Assembly (NCBI RefSeq): GCF_011742555.1
Contig: NZ_JAAQQR010000010.1
Coordinates: 62,001-126,000 of the forward strand
Direction: 5' to 3'
Length of the DNA stretch: 64,000 bases
Origin: Luteibacter jiangsuensis
GTDB taxonomy: Bacteria; Pseudomonadota; Gammaproteobacteria; Xanthomonadales; Rhodanobacteraceae
The notes beneath the pieces are model-generated. The model was not told the origin of the DNA. It saw only the letters and a program-made list of their open reading frames with translations, and did not search any database. The position numbers and the translations under genes are program-made. Numbering within the stretch: position 1 is the first letter of the stretch; each line of letters begins with the position of its first letter. Positions 37,767 through 46,827 of the stretch are shown here, piece by piece.

Positions 37767-40505
37767 TCAGAACAACCCCAGCGGCAGCGCCAGCATGTCG
37801 ACCACGAAACCGTCATGGTCCGACGAGCCGATGGCCTTCTGCACGCCTGTGGCGGACGCCGAATCGTCGATCGTCTGCACGGGTGCGTCGAGGTTGCCGC
37901 GGCCGTACTGCATCTGCAGGAAGAGGCCACGTGCCACGGTGTTCAGTAACGCATGGTCCAGCACCTGGTGGGTGGGCACCTTGCGGGGGCCTTCGCCCTG
38001 GATGTTGCCGAAGTTCTCGGTGAACAGGAACGAGTAGCGGTCCTGCGCCGGCACCGAGTCCACGGCATTCCAGAGCGACGGCCTCACCAGGTTTCCGCCC
38101 AGCTTCAGCAGGTTCTGGCTGTCGTCGTACTTGCCCGAGATGAGGCCCACCACGTCGGTGAAGCCGTCGCTGAACTGGTAGGCGTTGAAGTCGCCCACCA
38201 CCAGCAGCGGTGCGAGCAGGTTCTTCCTGTCCGTCTGGATCGCCTGCACCTGCGTAGCCAGCGATTTCGCCTGGAGGAACCGCTTCTCGCGGTCGCGCTC
38301 GGCGGTCGGGCCGGTCTTGTCCACGTTCTGCCGTGCCTTCGGATGCACCGAGATCACGTTGATCCGCATGCGTCCTACGATCGACGGCACGTCGGCGGTG
38401 AGCAGCAGGGGCGGGTGATCGTGCACGAACGCGGTCTGGTCGCCGTCCTGCCAGGTTTCGTCGGCACCGAGCTGGCGCACGGAGAGCACACGAACGCGAT
38501 CGGTGCGAACGAGGAAGCCCACGTTGATGCCGCTCGGATCGTGGCCCGGCTGGAGGAATGCCTCGTACTGTGCCGGATAGTCGTCACCCAGCTGCTTCGC
38601 GAGGCCTTGCAGCACCTGCAGGCTCTTCACCTCTTCCACGGAGAGGATGTCCGGCAGCTTCAGCACGCTACCGATATAGGCCGACAGCCGCTGGGTCTTG
38701 AGCTTCACCTCGTCGGCGGTCGGCTCCGTGTCGCCACCGCTGCAGGTATAGGTGGTGTTGAACTCCGTGTCGCAGAAGCGCTCGGTGTTGAACGCGCCGA
38801 TGCGCACCGCGTAGAACGGCCGCGAATCCACCGCGCGGGGCAGCTTGGCCGCCTTCTTGATATCGATCGATGTCGGAATGAAGGTGTATGCGCCGAACGC
38901 ATAAGACATCACGCCTTCGGCGCGGAAGGTGGTGCCGGCGTTGAACGGTGTGTTCGGAGCGACGGCGCCGAAGTCCGCGGTGTTCATCTTGAACACCTGC
39001 GGATTACCCGACCAGTTCGGCAGGTTCACGCCCTCCGGCACCGGCACGGTGTAGCGCACGCCCGGTTCGCGCAGCGACCGCTTGCCATTGGCGGTGATGT
39101 ACACCTCGGCGAAGGGTTCGTTGCTGAAGCGCAGGTTGCCGGTGGTGATCATGCCGTTGTCGATCGAGACGCGCATGCCCACGTAGCACTGGAAGTTGGT
39201 CTCGCCGCAGGACAGCGCATTCGGGTCCGACGAAGGCACCTTGTCGCCGAAGACCACGGCCTTGGGCAGACGCACACCGCGCTGCGTGGTGGTGATCTGG
39301 GCGTTCTTCAGTTCCGGCAGGTTGAAGTAGTTGTCGACGGTGGCTTCCACATCGACCATGTCGCCGGCCTTCACCGTCGGCGTCGTGCTCGTGAACACGT
39401 AGATGCCGTTGGAGGTCAGGCGATCGTCGTCGGCGCGGTTGTCCGGCGTCTGCATCGTGAAGCCCGCGGGGCCCACGGCGGTGACGATGTTGCCATGCGT
39501 GGAAACGCGCTTGCCGAGTAGCGGCGACACCTGGCCGCGCCCCGTGACCTGCCAGATCTCGGCGGCGACGGGAATCTCGTTGAGGATGGCCCCGATGGCC
39601 GAGCCCTTGGCGATGGTGACATCGCCGCCGGTGGCGTCGCTCAGGTTGACGCGGAAGGCCTTGTCGGGGCCAGCGGCTTTCGCACCGTGCACGTTGACGT
39701 TGAACGTCGTGCTCGTGCTTCCGGCCGGAATGGTGACCGTCGTGTCGACGGCGTCGTAATCGCCGGCGGCGACGGTCGCGGTGTCGTCGGCGGTCGCGGC
39801 ATGCACGGCGATGTCGGTCGAAGCCGCTTCGCTCAGCGACACCGTAAACGGCATGGGCTGGTCGTCGCCATTGCGCACGCTGACCGTGGCGTCGGCGATC
39901 GAAAGGCTCAGGCCCTGGACGGTGCAGGGCGATGTGCTGGCGCGCGGCGAGGTGGGTGCCACCTTTACCCAGTCGGCCGAGTTGTCGCCGCTGTTCTGCG
40001 GCAGGCCCGCGCCGTTGACCTTGCGTCCGTAGCCCTGGTCCGCATTCGCACTGCCCAGGCTGGCGAGCGGCGTGCCTTGCTTGTACGCCGAGCCTGCGCT
40101 CAAACCTACCTGGTCGACGATCGTCCCGGAGGCGTTCAGCAGGGCGAGGCCGCCGTCGTCGGTGATGCCGGTGGAATACTTCAGATCGGGCGTCACGGCG
40201 CCCGAGTAGCCGGACGAACCGCCGTTCGCCAACAGCAGGAAACATCCCGGGGCCACTGACGTGCCGGCGGGGAAGGTGAAGCGCGTGCCGGTGGTGCCGC
40301 TGGCGTTGGAAGCGTTTAACTTATAGCCGGAAACGTCCAGTGCGGCCGTGCCGGTGTTCTGCACTTCCACGAATTCGTCGTTGCCGCCGCTGGGGCCGCG
40401 AACGCGGAATTGCGTGATGGAAAGATCCGCCGCCTGCAGCGGCAGAACGGTAAGAAGGCCTGCCAGCGCCGCCCATGAGGCACGCCGTGAAGTCGTGGAA
40501 CGCAT
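37767..40505 (-). CDS. Secreted ExeM/NucH-type extracellular nuclease
   Basis: This 912-residue exported nuclease has a signal peptide of about 25 residues (WAALAGLLTVLPLQAADL). A lamin-tail-like domain (LTD, about 27-145) is followed by a Calx-beta-like module (about 205-300). An OB-like region with a Cys pair (SCGETNFQCY) comes next, and then a C-terminal endonuclease/exonuclease/phosphatase domain. Catalytic residues are visible in IGAFNTERF, DILSVEEV, VVGDFNAY and the final SSDHDGFVVDM. ExeM homologues degrade extracellular DNA and shape biofilms. The ATG at 40505 starts directly at the signal peptide. It has no C-terminal anchor. Confidence 0.9.
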   Translation of the reverse strand: MRSTTSRRASWAALAGLLTVLPLQAADLSITQFRVRGPSGGNDEFVEVQNTGTAALDVSGYKLNASNASGTTGTRFTFPAGTSVAPGCFLLLANGGSSGYSGAVTPDLKYSTGITDDGGLALLNASGTIVDQVGLSAGSAYKQGTPLASLGSANADQGYGRKVNGAGLPQNSGDNSADWVKVAPTSPRASTSPCTVQGLSLSIADATVSVRNGDDQPMPFTVSLSEAASTDIAVHAATADDTATVAAGDYDAVDTTVTIPAGSTSTTFNVNVHGAKAAGPDKAFRVNLSDATGGDVTIAKGSAIGAILNEIPVAAEIWQVTGRGQVSPLLGKRVSTHGNIVTAVGPAGFTMQTPDNRADDDRLTSNGIYVFTSTTPTVKAGDMVDVEATVDNYFNLPELKNAQITTTQRGVRLPKAVVFGDKVPSSDPNALSCGETNFQCYVGMRVSIDNGMITTGNLRFSNEPFAEVYITANGKRSLREPGVRYTVPVPEGVNLPNWSGNPQVFKMNTADFGAVAPNTPFNAGTTFRAEGVMSYAFGAYTFIPTSIDIKKAAKLPRAVDSRPFYAVRIGAFNTERFCDTEFNTTYTCSGGDTEPTADEVKLKTQRLSAYIGSVLKLPDILSVEEVKSLQVLQGLAKQLGDDYPAQYEAFLQPGHDPSGINVGFLVRTDRVRVLSVRQLGADETWQDGDQTAFVHDHPPLLLTADVPSIVGRMRINVISVHPKARQNVDKTGPTAERDREKRFLQAKSLATQVQAIQTDRKNLLAPLLVVGDFNAYQFSDGFTDVVGLISGKYDDSQNLLKLGGNLVRPSLWNAVDSVPAQDRYSFLFTENFGNIQGEGPRKVPTHQVLDHALLNTVARGLFLQMQYGRGNLDAPVQTIDDSASATGVQKAIGSSDHDGFVVDMLALPLGLF

Positions 40506-40650
40506 TCGATGTCCCCTCGAGTCGTTGGTTGCGTGCGACCCGAAAGCACCCCGCATCCCCTGCGCGGCGTTCCCCCTGTCGAGCCCACCCGCCGAGTGTG
40601 CCCCGAATTTGTGACAGCGGGATGTGACGGAGCCGTCGCCTTAGGAATCG

Positions 40651-40720
40651 ACCAGCCGGCGATCCCGCGAACCCGGCAGGCTCGCGACGAGCACCCATCG
40701 CCGCTGAAGCGGCTCCCACA
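40651..40720. repeat. REP-like palindrome, copy 4, 5'-degenerate
   Basis: The right part of the element is intact (GAGCACCCATCGCCGCTGAA through GGCTCCCACA), but the left arm is shortened and altered (ACCAGCCGGCGATCCCGCGA). It is part of the 327-bp gene-free stretch 40506-40832, which otherwise holds only copy 5 and presumably the nuclease promoter. Confidence 0.8.
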
Positions 40721-40738
40721 AAAAGCCAAGCTGCTCCG

Positions 40739-40822
40739 TGTGGGAGCCGGCTACGCCGGCGATTCCCGCGGCAGCGGGCCGTCTGGCCGCGAGCACCCAT
40801 CGCCGCTGAAGCGGCTCCCACA
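40739..40822. repeat. REP-like palindrome, copy 5
   Basis: An 84-bp copy has the variant left arm GGCTACGCCGG and a normal right arm, 18 bp after copy 4 in the same orientation. It ends 10 bp before the upp stop codon. Confidence 0.92.
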
Positions 40823-40832
40823 GAAGGTGACT

Positions 40833-41471
40833 TTAGCCAGCCTTCTGTTTCGTGCCGAAGATCTTGTCGCCCGCGTCGCCCAGGCCGGGGAGGATGTAGC
40901 CCAGTTCATTGAGGCGGTCGTCGATGGAGGCCACGTAGATCTCGATGTCCGGATGAGCGGCCTCGATGCGCTTCAGGCCCTCCGGTGCGGCTACGAGGAA
41001 CAGGCCCTTGATCTTCTTCGCACCCGCCGCCTTAAGCATGTCCACCGTGGCGACGAGCGTGCCGGCAGTGGCCAGCATCGGGTCGACAATCAGCGCCGTG
41101 CGTTCGGCCATGCCGCCGCTCAGTTTTTCGTAATACGCGACCGGTTCCAGAGTCTCCTCGTCACGCTGGATACCCACGACGCTGACCTTGGCCGAGGGGA
41201 TCAGCTCCAGCACGCCCGAGAGCATGCCCAGGCCGGCACGGAGGATCGGTACGATGGTGACCTTCTTGCCCTTGATGTGGGTGACTTCGACGGGGCCGGC
41301 CCAGCCGTCGATAGTCTTGCACTCGGTCTCCATGTCGGCCGTGGCTTCGTAAGTGAGCAACGCGGCGACTTCGGACGCCAGTTCGCGAAATTCCTTCGTG
41401 CTTATGCCGGCCCGGCGCATCAGGCCGAGCTTGTGCTGGATGAGGGGGTGGCGAACTTCGACGATCTTCAT
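40833..41471 (-). CDS. upp: Uracil phosphoribosyltransferase
   Basis: This 212-residue pyrimidine salvage enzyme makes UMP from uracil and PRPP. The N-terminus is [19 protein letters not shown]. The PRPP-binding loop is [11 protein letters not shown] near residue 130, where most relatives have ATGGS/T; the first Gly is Ala here. The uracil-binding end [13 protein letters not shown] is intact. The ATG at 41471 is the family start. REP-like elements flank both ends. The gene is monocistronic. Confidence 0.96.
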   Translation of the reverse strand: MKIVEVRHPLIQHKLGLMRRAGISTKEFRELASEVAALLTYEATADMETECKTIDGWAGPVEVTHIKGKKVTIVPILRAGLGMLSGVLELIPSAKVSVVGIQRDEETLEPVAYYEKLSGGMAERTALIVDPMLATAGTLVATVDMLKAAGAKKIKGLFLVAAPEGLKRIEAAHPDIEIYVASIDDRLNELGYILPGLGDAGDKIFGTKQKAG

Positions 41472-41534
41472 GGCACGGGCTTCGCATGGCGGTGACCCGC
41501 GCATTGTCGCACCTGCCTTGGGACGGGGGACACA

Positions 41535-41615
41535 TGTGGGAGCCGCTTCAGCGGCGATCCCGCGGCAGCGGCAGGCTGGCCGCAAACACCCATCGCCGCT
41601 GAAGCGGCTCCCACA
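41535..41615. repeat. REP-like palindrome, copy 6
   Basis: An 81-bp copy with standard arms and a slightly altered centre (GGCAGGCTGGCCGCAAACAC), same orientation as copies 2-5, upstream of upp. Confidence 0.94.
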
Positions 41616-41680
41616 CAAAGCTGGCTGTGTACAGGCGAGGTATGCCTCTTGCTGCATTCGCGCCTTCGGCGCCCGACGAA

Positions 41681-41992
41681 TCAGTGCTTCAGACAACTGC
41701 TCATGAAGCTCTTCCGCGCGTCGCCCTTCAGACCCTTCGCGGACGCGTCGGCGTTGCACGACTTCATCCTTTCCTGCGGCGACGACTTCGCCGGCTGCTC
41801 GCCCTTGAGGCAGCTGCTCATGAAGGCTTTTCGTTCATCGCCCACCTTCCCGGAGGCCTGCGAGTTGCAGGTGCTCATCCGCTGTTGCTGCGGGGTCAGG
41901 TCTTTCTTTGCGGGCATCTGCTGCGCGGCAACGGTGCCGGCGGCGAAAAGGGACAGGGACACGACGGCAAGGACACGGAGCTGCGTACGCAT
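41681..41992 (-). CDS. PsiF-repeat exported protein
   Basis: This 103-residue small periplasmic protein has a signal peptide ([20 protein letters not shown]) and two copies of the PsiF repeat (MSTCNSQA...FMSSCLKG and MKSCNADA...FMSSCLKH), each with two Cys. In E. coli psiF is induced by phosphate starvation; the biochemical role is unknown. The ATG at 41992 starts at the signal peptide. No Pho box was identified in the short upstream region, which holds a REP-like element further out. Confidence 0.88.
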   Translation of the reverse strand: MRTQLRVLAVVSLSLFAAGTVAAQQMPAKKDLTPQQQRMSTCNSQASGKVGDERKAFMSSCLKGEQPAKSSPQERMKSCNADASAKGLKGDARKSFMSSCLKH

Positions 41993-42086
41993 GGCAAACC
42001 CTCGACGTGAAGCCGGGCGAATCCGGCCGGTGGAGCTTACCGCGGTCACGGGATCGGTGCTGCCCCTCCCGCAGACGGGGGCTTTG

Positions 42087-42169
42087 TGTGGGAGCCGCTT
42101 CAGCGGCGATGGGTGCTCGCGGCAGAGTTGCCCGCTGCCGCGGGATCGCCGGCAAAGCCGGCTCCCACA
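42087..42169. repeat. REP-like palindrome, copy 7, opposite orientation
   Basis: An 83-bp element reads TGTGGGAGCCGC...GGCGATGGGTGCTCGCGGCA and ends GCCGGCTCCCACA. Relative to copies 1-6 it is inverted, because the GGGTGCTCGCGG part now comes first. Confidence 0.93.
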
Positions 42170-42197
42170 AGGGTTCCTGGCCCCAGGATACCGGCGG

Positions 42198-43694
42198 TCA
42201 CGCCGCCTTGGTCGACGCCCGGCGCGGGCCTTCCTTCAGCGCGTGGCGGACCTCTTCCACGATCAGGTCCACTTCCGCGCTGGTGACGCGGAAGTGCGGC
42301 GTGAAGCGCAGCGAGTTGGCGCCGCCGTGAATCACGCCGATGCCACGCTCACGCATGTATTCCTCGGTGGAACCTTCGCCATAGCACTTGAACTCGGGCG
42401 CCAGTTCGCAGGAGAACAGCAGGCCGGTGCCCTGCACCTTGGTGATGAGCCCGCCGAGTTCGTTCTTGAGGGCCTCGAACTTCCTCAGGAATTCCTGGCC
42501 CTTCTCGCGAATGTTCGTGCGCACGTCGTCGGTCAGTTCGTCCAGCGTGGCCACGGCGACGTCGAGCGCGCGCGGATTCGCGGTCATCGTGTTGCCGTAG
42601 ATACCCTTGCGGTAAAGACCCGCCACGCGTTCGGTCACGGCCAGCACCGACAGCGGATACTGCCCGGCGTTGAGCGCCTTCGAGAAGGTTTCCATGTCCG
42701 GGGCTTCCATCGATTCGAAGCCCGGGTAGTCCACGATGGACAGCACGCCGTGCGCGCGCAGGCCGGCCTGGATCGAATCGACCAGCAGCAGCGTGCCGTG
42801 CTCGCGGGTGAGTTCGCGCGCCGCCGCGTAGAACTCCGGCGTCACGGCACGACCCGGGTCGCCTTCGCCCATCACCGGCTCGAGGAACATCGCCTCGATG
42901 AACCAGCCCTGGCGATCGGCCTCGGCGAACGCGGCCTTCAGCTGGGCCACGTTATACGGCTCCACCGTGATCAGCGTGTCCTCGTTGCGGAAGCTGGCGA
43001 GGTGCTGCTGGTAGTTGCGGCGCGAGGAATCCGAATAGAGCGCGGGGCGCTCCGTGCGGCCGTGGAACGCGCCCTTGACGGCCAGGCGCTTGATGGTGCG
43101 GCCGGCATGCCGTGCGCCAGGGTCGGTCATGAGACGTGCGTTGACGTCGGCGATGCGTCCCGCCAGCGTGACCGACTCGGAGCCCGAATTCAGGCACAGG
43201 AAGTGTGTGTACGGGCTGCCGCCACGGTTGCGACCGAGTTCCTTGCGCAACGCATTCGAGAGGCGGATCTGCGCGACGTTGGCCGTCATGACGTTGGCCA
43301 TGACCTGCGGGCGAGACATCGCTTCGAGCACGTGTTTCGGATTGTGGCCAAAACCGAGCATGCCGTAGCCGCCGTCGTCGTGCAGCACGGCACCCTTGAG
43401 CGTGACGATCCAAGGACCGCGCGCGGCGGCCGGCATGTACGGGTTCACGCAGTCGTCGGGGTAGAAATTGACCAGCCCCGACTGCGCGCGATGGATCTGT
43501 TCCGCTTCGTCGAGGCGGAGGAAATCGGCCATGTCGTTGCGCAGGGCGCGGTGATAGGCGACTGCTTCCTCGATGGCTTCCACGAGGGACGCGTCGGTTG
43601 CCGCGAAGCGGGCGATGGTGTCGTCCGGCAGGCCGCGCGTACGCGGCGCACCGCCGAAGTCGCGCAACTCACGCAAAAGACCGATGACGTCCAT
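42198..43694 (-). CDS. Class III PLP-dependent aminotransferase
   Basis: This 498-residue aminotransferase is of the acetylornithine/4-aminobutyrate fold. It has an unusually long N-terminal part of ~100 residues before the usual fold. Motifs include LNSGSESVTLAGRIA (PLP phosphate), KGAFHGRTERP, EPVMGEGDP, LLVDSIQAGLRAHG (Asp on the PLP ring) and the Schiff-base Lys in METFSKALNAGQYPLS. Substrate cannot be read from sequence. The ATG at 43694 has GGAGTGG upstream. It is monocistronic, divergent from the ABC-kinase operon. Confidence 0.9.
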   Translation of the reverse strand: MDVIGLLRELRDFGGAPRTRGLPDDTIARFAATDASLVEAIEEAVAYHRALRNDMADFLRLDEAEQIHRAQSGLVNFYPDDCVNPYMPAAARGPWIVTLKGAVLHDDGGYGMLGFGHNPKHVLEAMSRPQVMANVMTANVAQIRLSNALRKELGRNRGGSPYTHFLCLNSGSESVTLAGRIADVNARLMTDPGARHAGRTIKRLAVKGAFHGRTERPALYSDSSRRNYQQHLASFRNEDTLITVEPYNVAQLKAAFAEADRQGWFIEAMFLEPVMGEGDPGRAVTPEFYAAARELTREHGTLLLVDSIQAGLRAHGVLSIVDYPGFESMEAPDMETFSKALNAGQYPLSVLAVTERVAGLYRKGIYGNTMTANPRALDVAVATLDELTDDVRTNIREKGQEFLRKFEALKNELGGLITKVQGTGLLFSCELAPEFKCYGEGSTEEYMRERGIGVIHGGANSLRFTPHFRVTSAEVDLIVEEVRHALKEGPRRASTKAA

Positions 43695-43752
43695 AAACCA
43701 CTCCTCGCACTGGTGACGCGGCACTGATGGCAACGATCCCTTAAGAGGCCGC

Positions 43753-43781
43753 TAAGTATCTATATGTAAAGGGATTATCAA
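43753..43781 (-). promoter_or_regulatory. Possible promoter of the aminotransferase gene
   Basis: On the minus strand TTGATA, a 17-bp AT-rich spacer and TACTTA lie about 60 bp before the ATG. The surrounding 40 bp is the most AT-rich part of the locus. Confidence 0.4.
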
Positions 43782-43906
43782 CCCAGCATAGCACGCGCAT
43801 TTTGGCGGCGTAACCCCCGGGTGACGCTTGTCACATGCGCACAATGACGCAAGCGACTGCCGCCAATGGCTTGCGAGGGAATATGTTGCGCTGCAAGGAG
43901 GGGACC

Positions 43907-44815
43907 ATGAACGACACTCGCATCGCACGCCTCGTCAAAGCCCGCAAGAGCTACGGCGCCATTACCGCACTCGACGGCATCGACCTCGACGTCCACCGCG
44001 GGGAAATCCTGGCCTTGCTCGGCCCCAACGGCGCGGGCAAGAGCACCAGTATCGCGTTGCTTCTGGGCCTCCACCGCCCGGACGGCGGGTCCGCGACGCT
44101 CTTTGACAAGGATCCTCAGGACATCGACGCCCGCCGCCGTATCGGCGTGTTGCTGCAGGCGGCGAACCTGCCGGCCACGCTGAAGGTGGACGAGTTGCTC
44201 CGGCTTACGGCGAGCTACTACCCCGAGCCGCGACCTGTGGCGGAGTGTGCAGCGCTGGCGGGTATCACGGACCTGCTGTCACGCCGGTACGGCGCACTGT
44301 CGGGCGGTCAGCAGCGCCGGGTGCAGTTTGCCCTGGCGATGGCGGGCCGGCCCGACATCCTCTTTCTCGACGAACCGACCGTCGGCATGGACATCGATGC
44401 ACGGCAGTCGCTGTGGGTGTCCATTCGTCAGCTGGTTGCGGAAGGCTGCGCGGTGGTGCTCACCACCCATTACCTCGAAGAAGCGGAGGCCTTGGCCGAT
44501 CGCGTCTGCGTCATCGCCAAGGGGCGCGTGGTGTCCGAGGGAAGCGTGGACGCCATGCGCGCGCACGTTTCGCTGCGCCGGATTCGCTGCGTCACCTCTC
44601 TGGGGATCGACACGTTGCAGGCATGGCCGGAGGTCGTTTCGGTGGACACGAAGCAGGGCCGGACGGTCATCGCCACCGCGCAAGCGGAAGCCGTGGTGCG
44701 GCGGCTCCTCGATGGCGATCCCGGCCTTTCCGAACTGGAGGTGCAGCGCGCGGGACTTGCCGAGGCCTTTCAGGAAATCACGCGCGACACCGAGAATCTG
44801 CAGGAGGCCGCATGA
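43907..44815 (+). CDS. ABC transporter ATP-binding protein
   Basis: This 302-residue exporter ATPase has Walker A (GPNGAGKST near residue 45), Q-loop (VLLQAANLP), signature LSGGQQRRV near 140, Walker B ILFLDEPTVGMD near 160 and switch His in LTTHYLEEAEALADR. It resembles the CcmA/DrrA/NatA group that works with ABC-2 permeases for drugs, lipids or peptides. The start is the ATG at 43907 after AAGGAGGGG; an upstream in-frame ATG lacks such a site. It overlaps the permease by 4 bp and heads a five-gene operon with two kinases and a regulator. Confidence 0.93.
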   Translation: MNDTRIARLVKARKSYGAITALDGIDLDVHRGEILALLGPNGAGKSTSIALLLGLHRPDGGSATLFDKDPQDIDARRRIGVLLQAANLPATLKVDELLRLTASYYPEPRPVAECAALAGITDLLSRRYGALSGGQQRRVQFALAMAGRPDILFLDEPTVGMDIDARQSLWVSIRQLVAEGCAVVLTTHYLEEAEALADRVCVIAKGRVVSEGSVDAMRAHVSLRRIRCVTSLGIDTLQAWPEVVSVDTKQGRTVIATAQAEAVVRRLLDGDPGLSELEVQRAGLAEAFQEITRDTENLQEAA

Positions 44816-45591
44816 GCACGATCGACAGCACCGCCACGCCCGCCATGACCACCGCACGCGTGGTTGCAGCCTACGTGGAGGAGGCGAGGGCGGAATGTCT
44901 CCGTTACCTGCGCAATCCCGGCTTCCTGTTGCCGACGCTTCTGTTCCCGTCGGTGTTCTATGTGATGTTCGGTATCTTCCTGGCCCACGCGAACAGTGCG
45001 GACGCGCCGCGCTACCTGCTGGCGTCCTATGGCACGTTCGGCGTCATGGCGCCCGGCCTGTTCGGCTTCGGCGTGTCTCTGGCGCTGGAGCGCGACACGG
45101 GCCTGCTCACGCTGAAGCGCGCGCTCCCGATGCCGCCCGGGGCCTATCTGCTCGGCAAGATGTGCATGGCCTTGCTGGTCGCTGCGATCGTGTCGGCCAT
45201 CCTGTTGTGCCTTGCGATCTTCGTCGCGGGTGTGCAGTTGCCGGCGTGGCGCATCGGCGGATTCTTCCTGCTCGAAGTGCTCGGCGTGCTTCCGTTCGCC
45301 GCCCTCGGGCTGCTGGTGGGAACACTGGTGAAGGGGCAGGGCGCCCCGGGCGTGATCAACCTCATCTACCTGCCCATGGCATTCCTCTCCGGTCTCTGGT
45401 TTCCGCTGCCGGTGATGCCTGCGTTGCTGCAAGCGATCGCGCCCCTCTGGCCGGCTTACCACCTCAACCAGCTGGCGCTCTCGGCAATGGGCCTCGGTCA
45501 GGGCGGCGAGGCGCTCCACGTTGCCGTGCTCGCCGGTTTCACGGTGGCCTTCGTGGCCATTGCTACGCGTCGCCTGCGCCGCCACGGTTGA
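44812..45591 (+). CDS. ABC-2 type permease
   Basis: This 259-residue membrane protein has about six helices (residues 40-60, 80-100, 120-145, 150-170, 175-200, 235-252). The ABC-2 signature segment runs through INLIYLPMAFLSGLWFPLPV. It would form the exporter with the preceding ATPase; substrate unknown. Start ATG overlaps the ATPase stop (ATGA). It is followed by two sensor kinases, an arrangement seen for DesKR-like and antibiotic or lipid stress exporters. Confidence 0.92.
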   Translation: MSTIDSTATPAMTTARVVAAYVEEARAECLRYLRNPGFLLPTLLFPSVFYVMFGIFLAHANSADAPRYLLASYGTFGVMAPGLFGFGVSLALERDTGLLTLKRALPMPPGAYLLGKMCMALLVAAIVSAILLCLAIFVAGVQLPAWRIGGFFLLEVLGVLPFAALGLLVGTLVKGQGAPGVINLIYLPMAFLSGLWFPLPVMPALLQAIAPLWPAYHLNQLALSAMGLGQGGEALHVAVLAGFTVAFVAIATRRLRRHG

Positions 45592-45597
45592 AGTAGC

Positions 45598-46827
45598 ATG
45601 ACCGCACGCCTTTCCACGGATACACGCATGTCGCCCTCGTGGTTCAAGCCGACCCCGGACTCGCTCTGGAACCGCTTCCGCGAGCGGCCCAGGCTGCGCG
45701 TCGCCAGCCTGGTGAACCTCGTATGGGCCGTGTACGTGTTCGGCGACGTCATCTTCGCCAACGAGCTCGGCCCCTGGTGGGGGCTGGCCACGGGGCTTTC
45801 GTTTCCTATCTTCCTGCTGTTGTATGCGGCGGCCTATACGCGGCCCTTGCGGCACGTGTCCTGGTACGCCGGCGGCGTGGCGCTGCTTGCGTACGCCACC
45901 CTGCATTTCAACCATAGCGCCGGCGGCACCTATGTGATCTACGCCTGCGCCATGCTCGGCTTCGAAGGTGCGCCGAAGAAATGCATCGCCGGCATGGTCG
46001 CGGTCATCGGCGGCTTCGTGGGTGTAGCGTATTTTCTGATGGGCTGGCCCATTCCCGTCATTGCCACCCTCTCGTTCATCGCCTTGTCGGTGGGCACGAT
46101 CAACGTGGTCTACCGGTTCAACGCGCAGCGCGATGTGGAGTTGAAGCTCTCGCACGACGAAGTAAGGCGACTGGCGGCCACCGCGGAACGCGAGCGTATC
46201 GGGCGCGACTTGCACGACCTCCTGGGGCACACGCTCTCGTTGATCACGTTGAAGCTGGAGCTTTCCCGGCGCCTGTTCGACCGCGACGCCGATGCCGCCC
46301 GCCGCGAGATCGAAGAAGCCGAGCAGGTCGCGCGGCATGCGCTGGCCGAAGTGCGCTCTGCCGTGACGGGCATCCGTGCCTCCGGTGTCGTGGCCGAACT
46401 CGCCTCCGCGCGTCTCCTCCTGAACACCTCGATGATCGACTTCGTCTACCGCGCCGACGTGCCCGAACTGCCGCCACGCGTGGACAACGAACTTGCCCTG
46501 GTGTTGCGCGAGGCCGTGACGAACATCCACCGCCATGCGGGGGCCTCGTTCGCGGAGGTGACCGTGAGCATGGACGACCGCGCCTGCACGATGACCATCG
46601 TGGACAACGGGCGGGGGTTCGCAGGCAGCGAGGGGAACGGTATCTGCGGCATGCGCGAGCGGGTACGCGCCCTTGGCGGCACGCTTGCCTTCGCCTCGGA
46701 CGCGGCGAAGGGAACCGTGGTGAACATTCAGGTGCCGCTGCTGCCTGCCGATCGGCGTCCGGCGCTGTCGGACATCCGGGCAGACAAGGGCCTGCCCGTC
46801 AGCGGCGACAACAGACTCGCCTCGTGA
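45598..46827 (+). CDS. DesK/NarX-type sensor histidine kinase, copy 1
   Basis: This 409-residue membrane kinase has about five N-terminal helices (residues 35-180). A HisKA_3 dimerisation domain carries the phosphorylated His in ERERIGRDLHDLLGHTLSL near 205. A HATPase domain has the N box EAVTNIHRHA and G box DNGRGF. It has no periplasmic sensory domain, so it probably senses the membrane or its ABC partner. The DLHDLLGHTLSLITLK stretch is identical in copy 2. It ends in a TGATG overlap with copy 2. Confidence 0.93.
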   Translation: MTARLSTDTRMSPSWFKPTPDSLWNRFRERPRLRVASLVNLVWAVYVFGDVIFANELGPWWGLATGLSFPIFLLLYAAAYTRPLRHVSWYAGGVALLAYATLHFNHSAGGTYVIYACAMLGFEGAPKKCIAGMVAVIGGFVGVAYFLMGWPIPVIATLSFIALSVGTINVVYRFNAQRDVELKLSHDEVRRLAATAERERIGRDLHDLLGHTLSLITLKLELSRRLFDRDADAARREIEEAEQVARHALAEVRSAVTGIRASGVVAELASARLLLNTSMIDFVYRADVPELPPRVDNELALVLREAVTNIHRHAGASFAEVTVSMDDRACTMTIVDNGRGFAGSEGNGICGMRERVRALGGTLAFASDAAKGTVVNIQVPLLPADRRPALSDIRADKGLPVSGDNRLAS

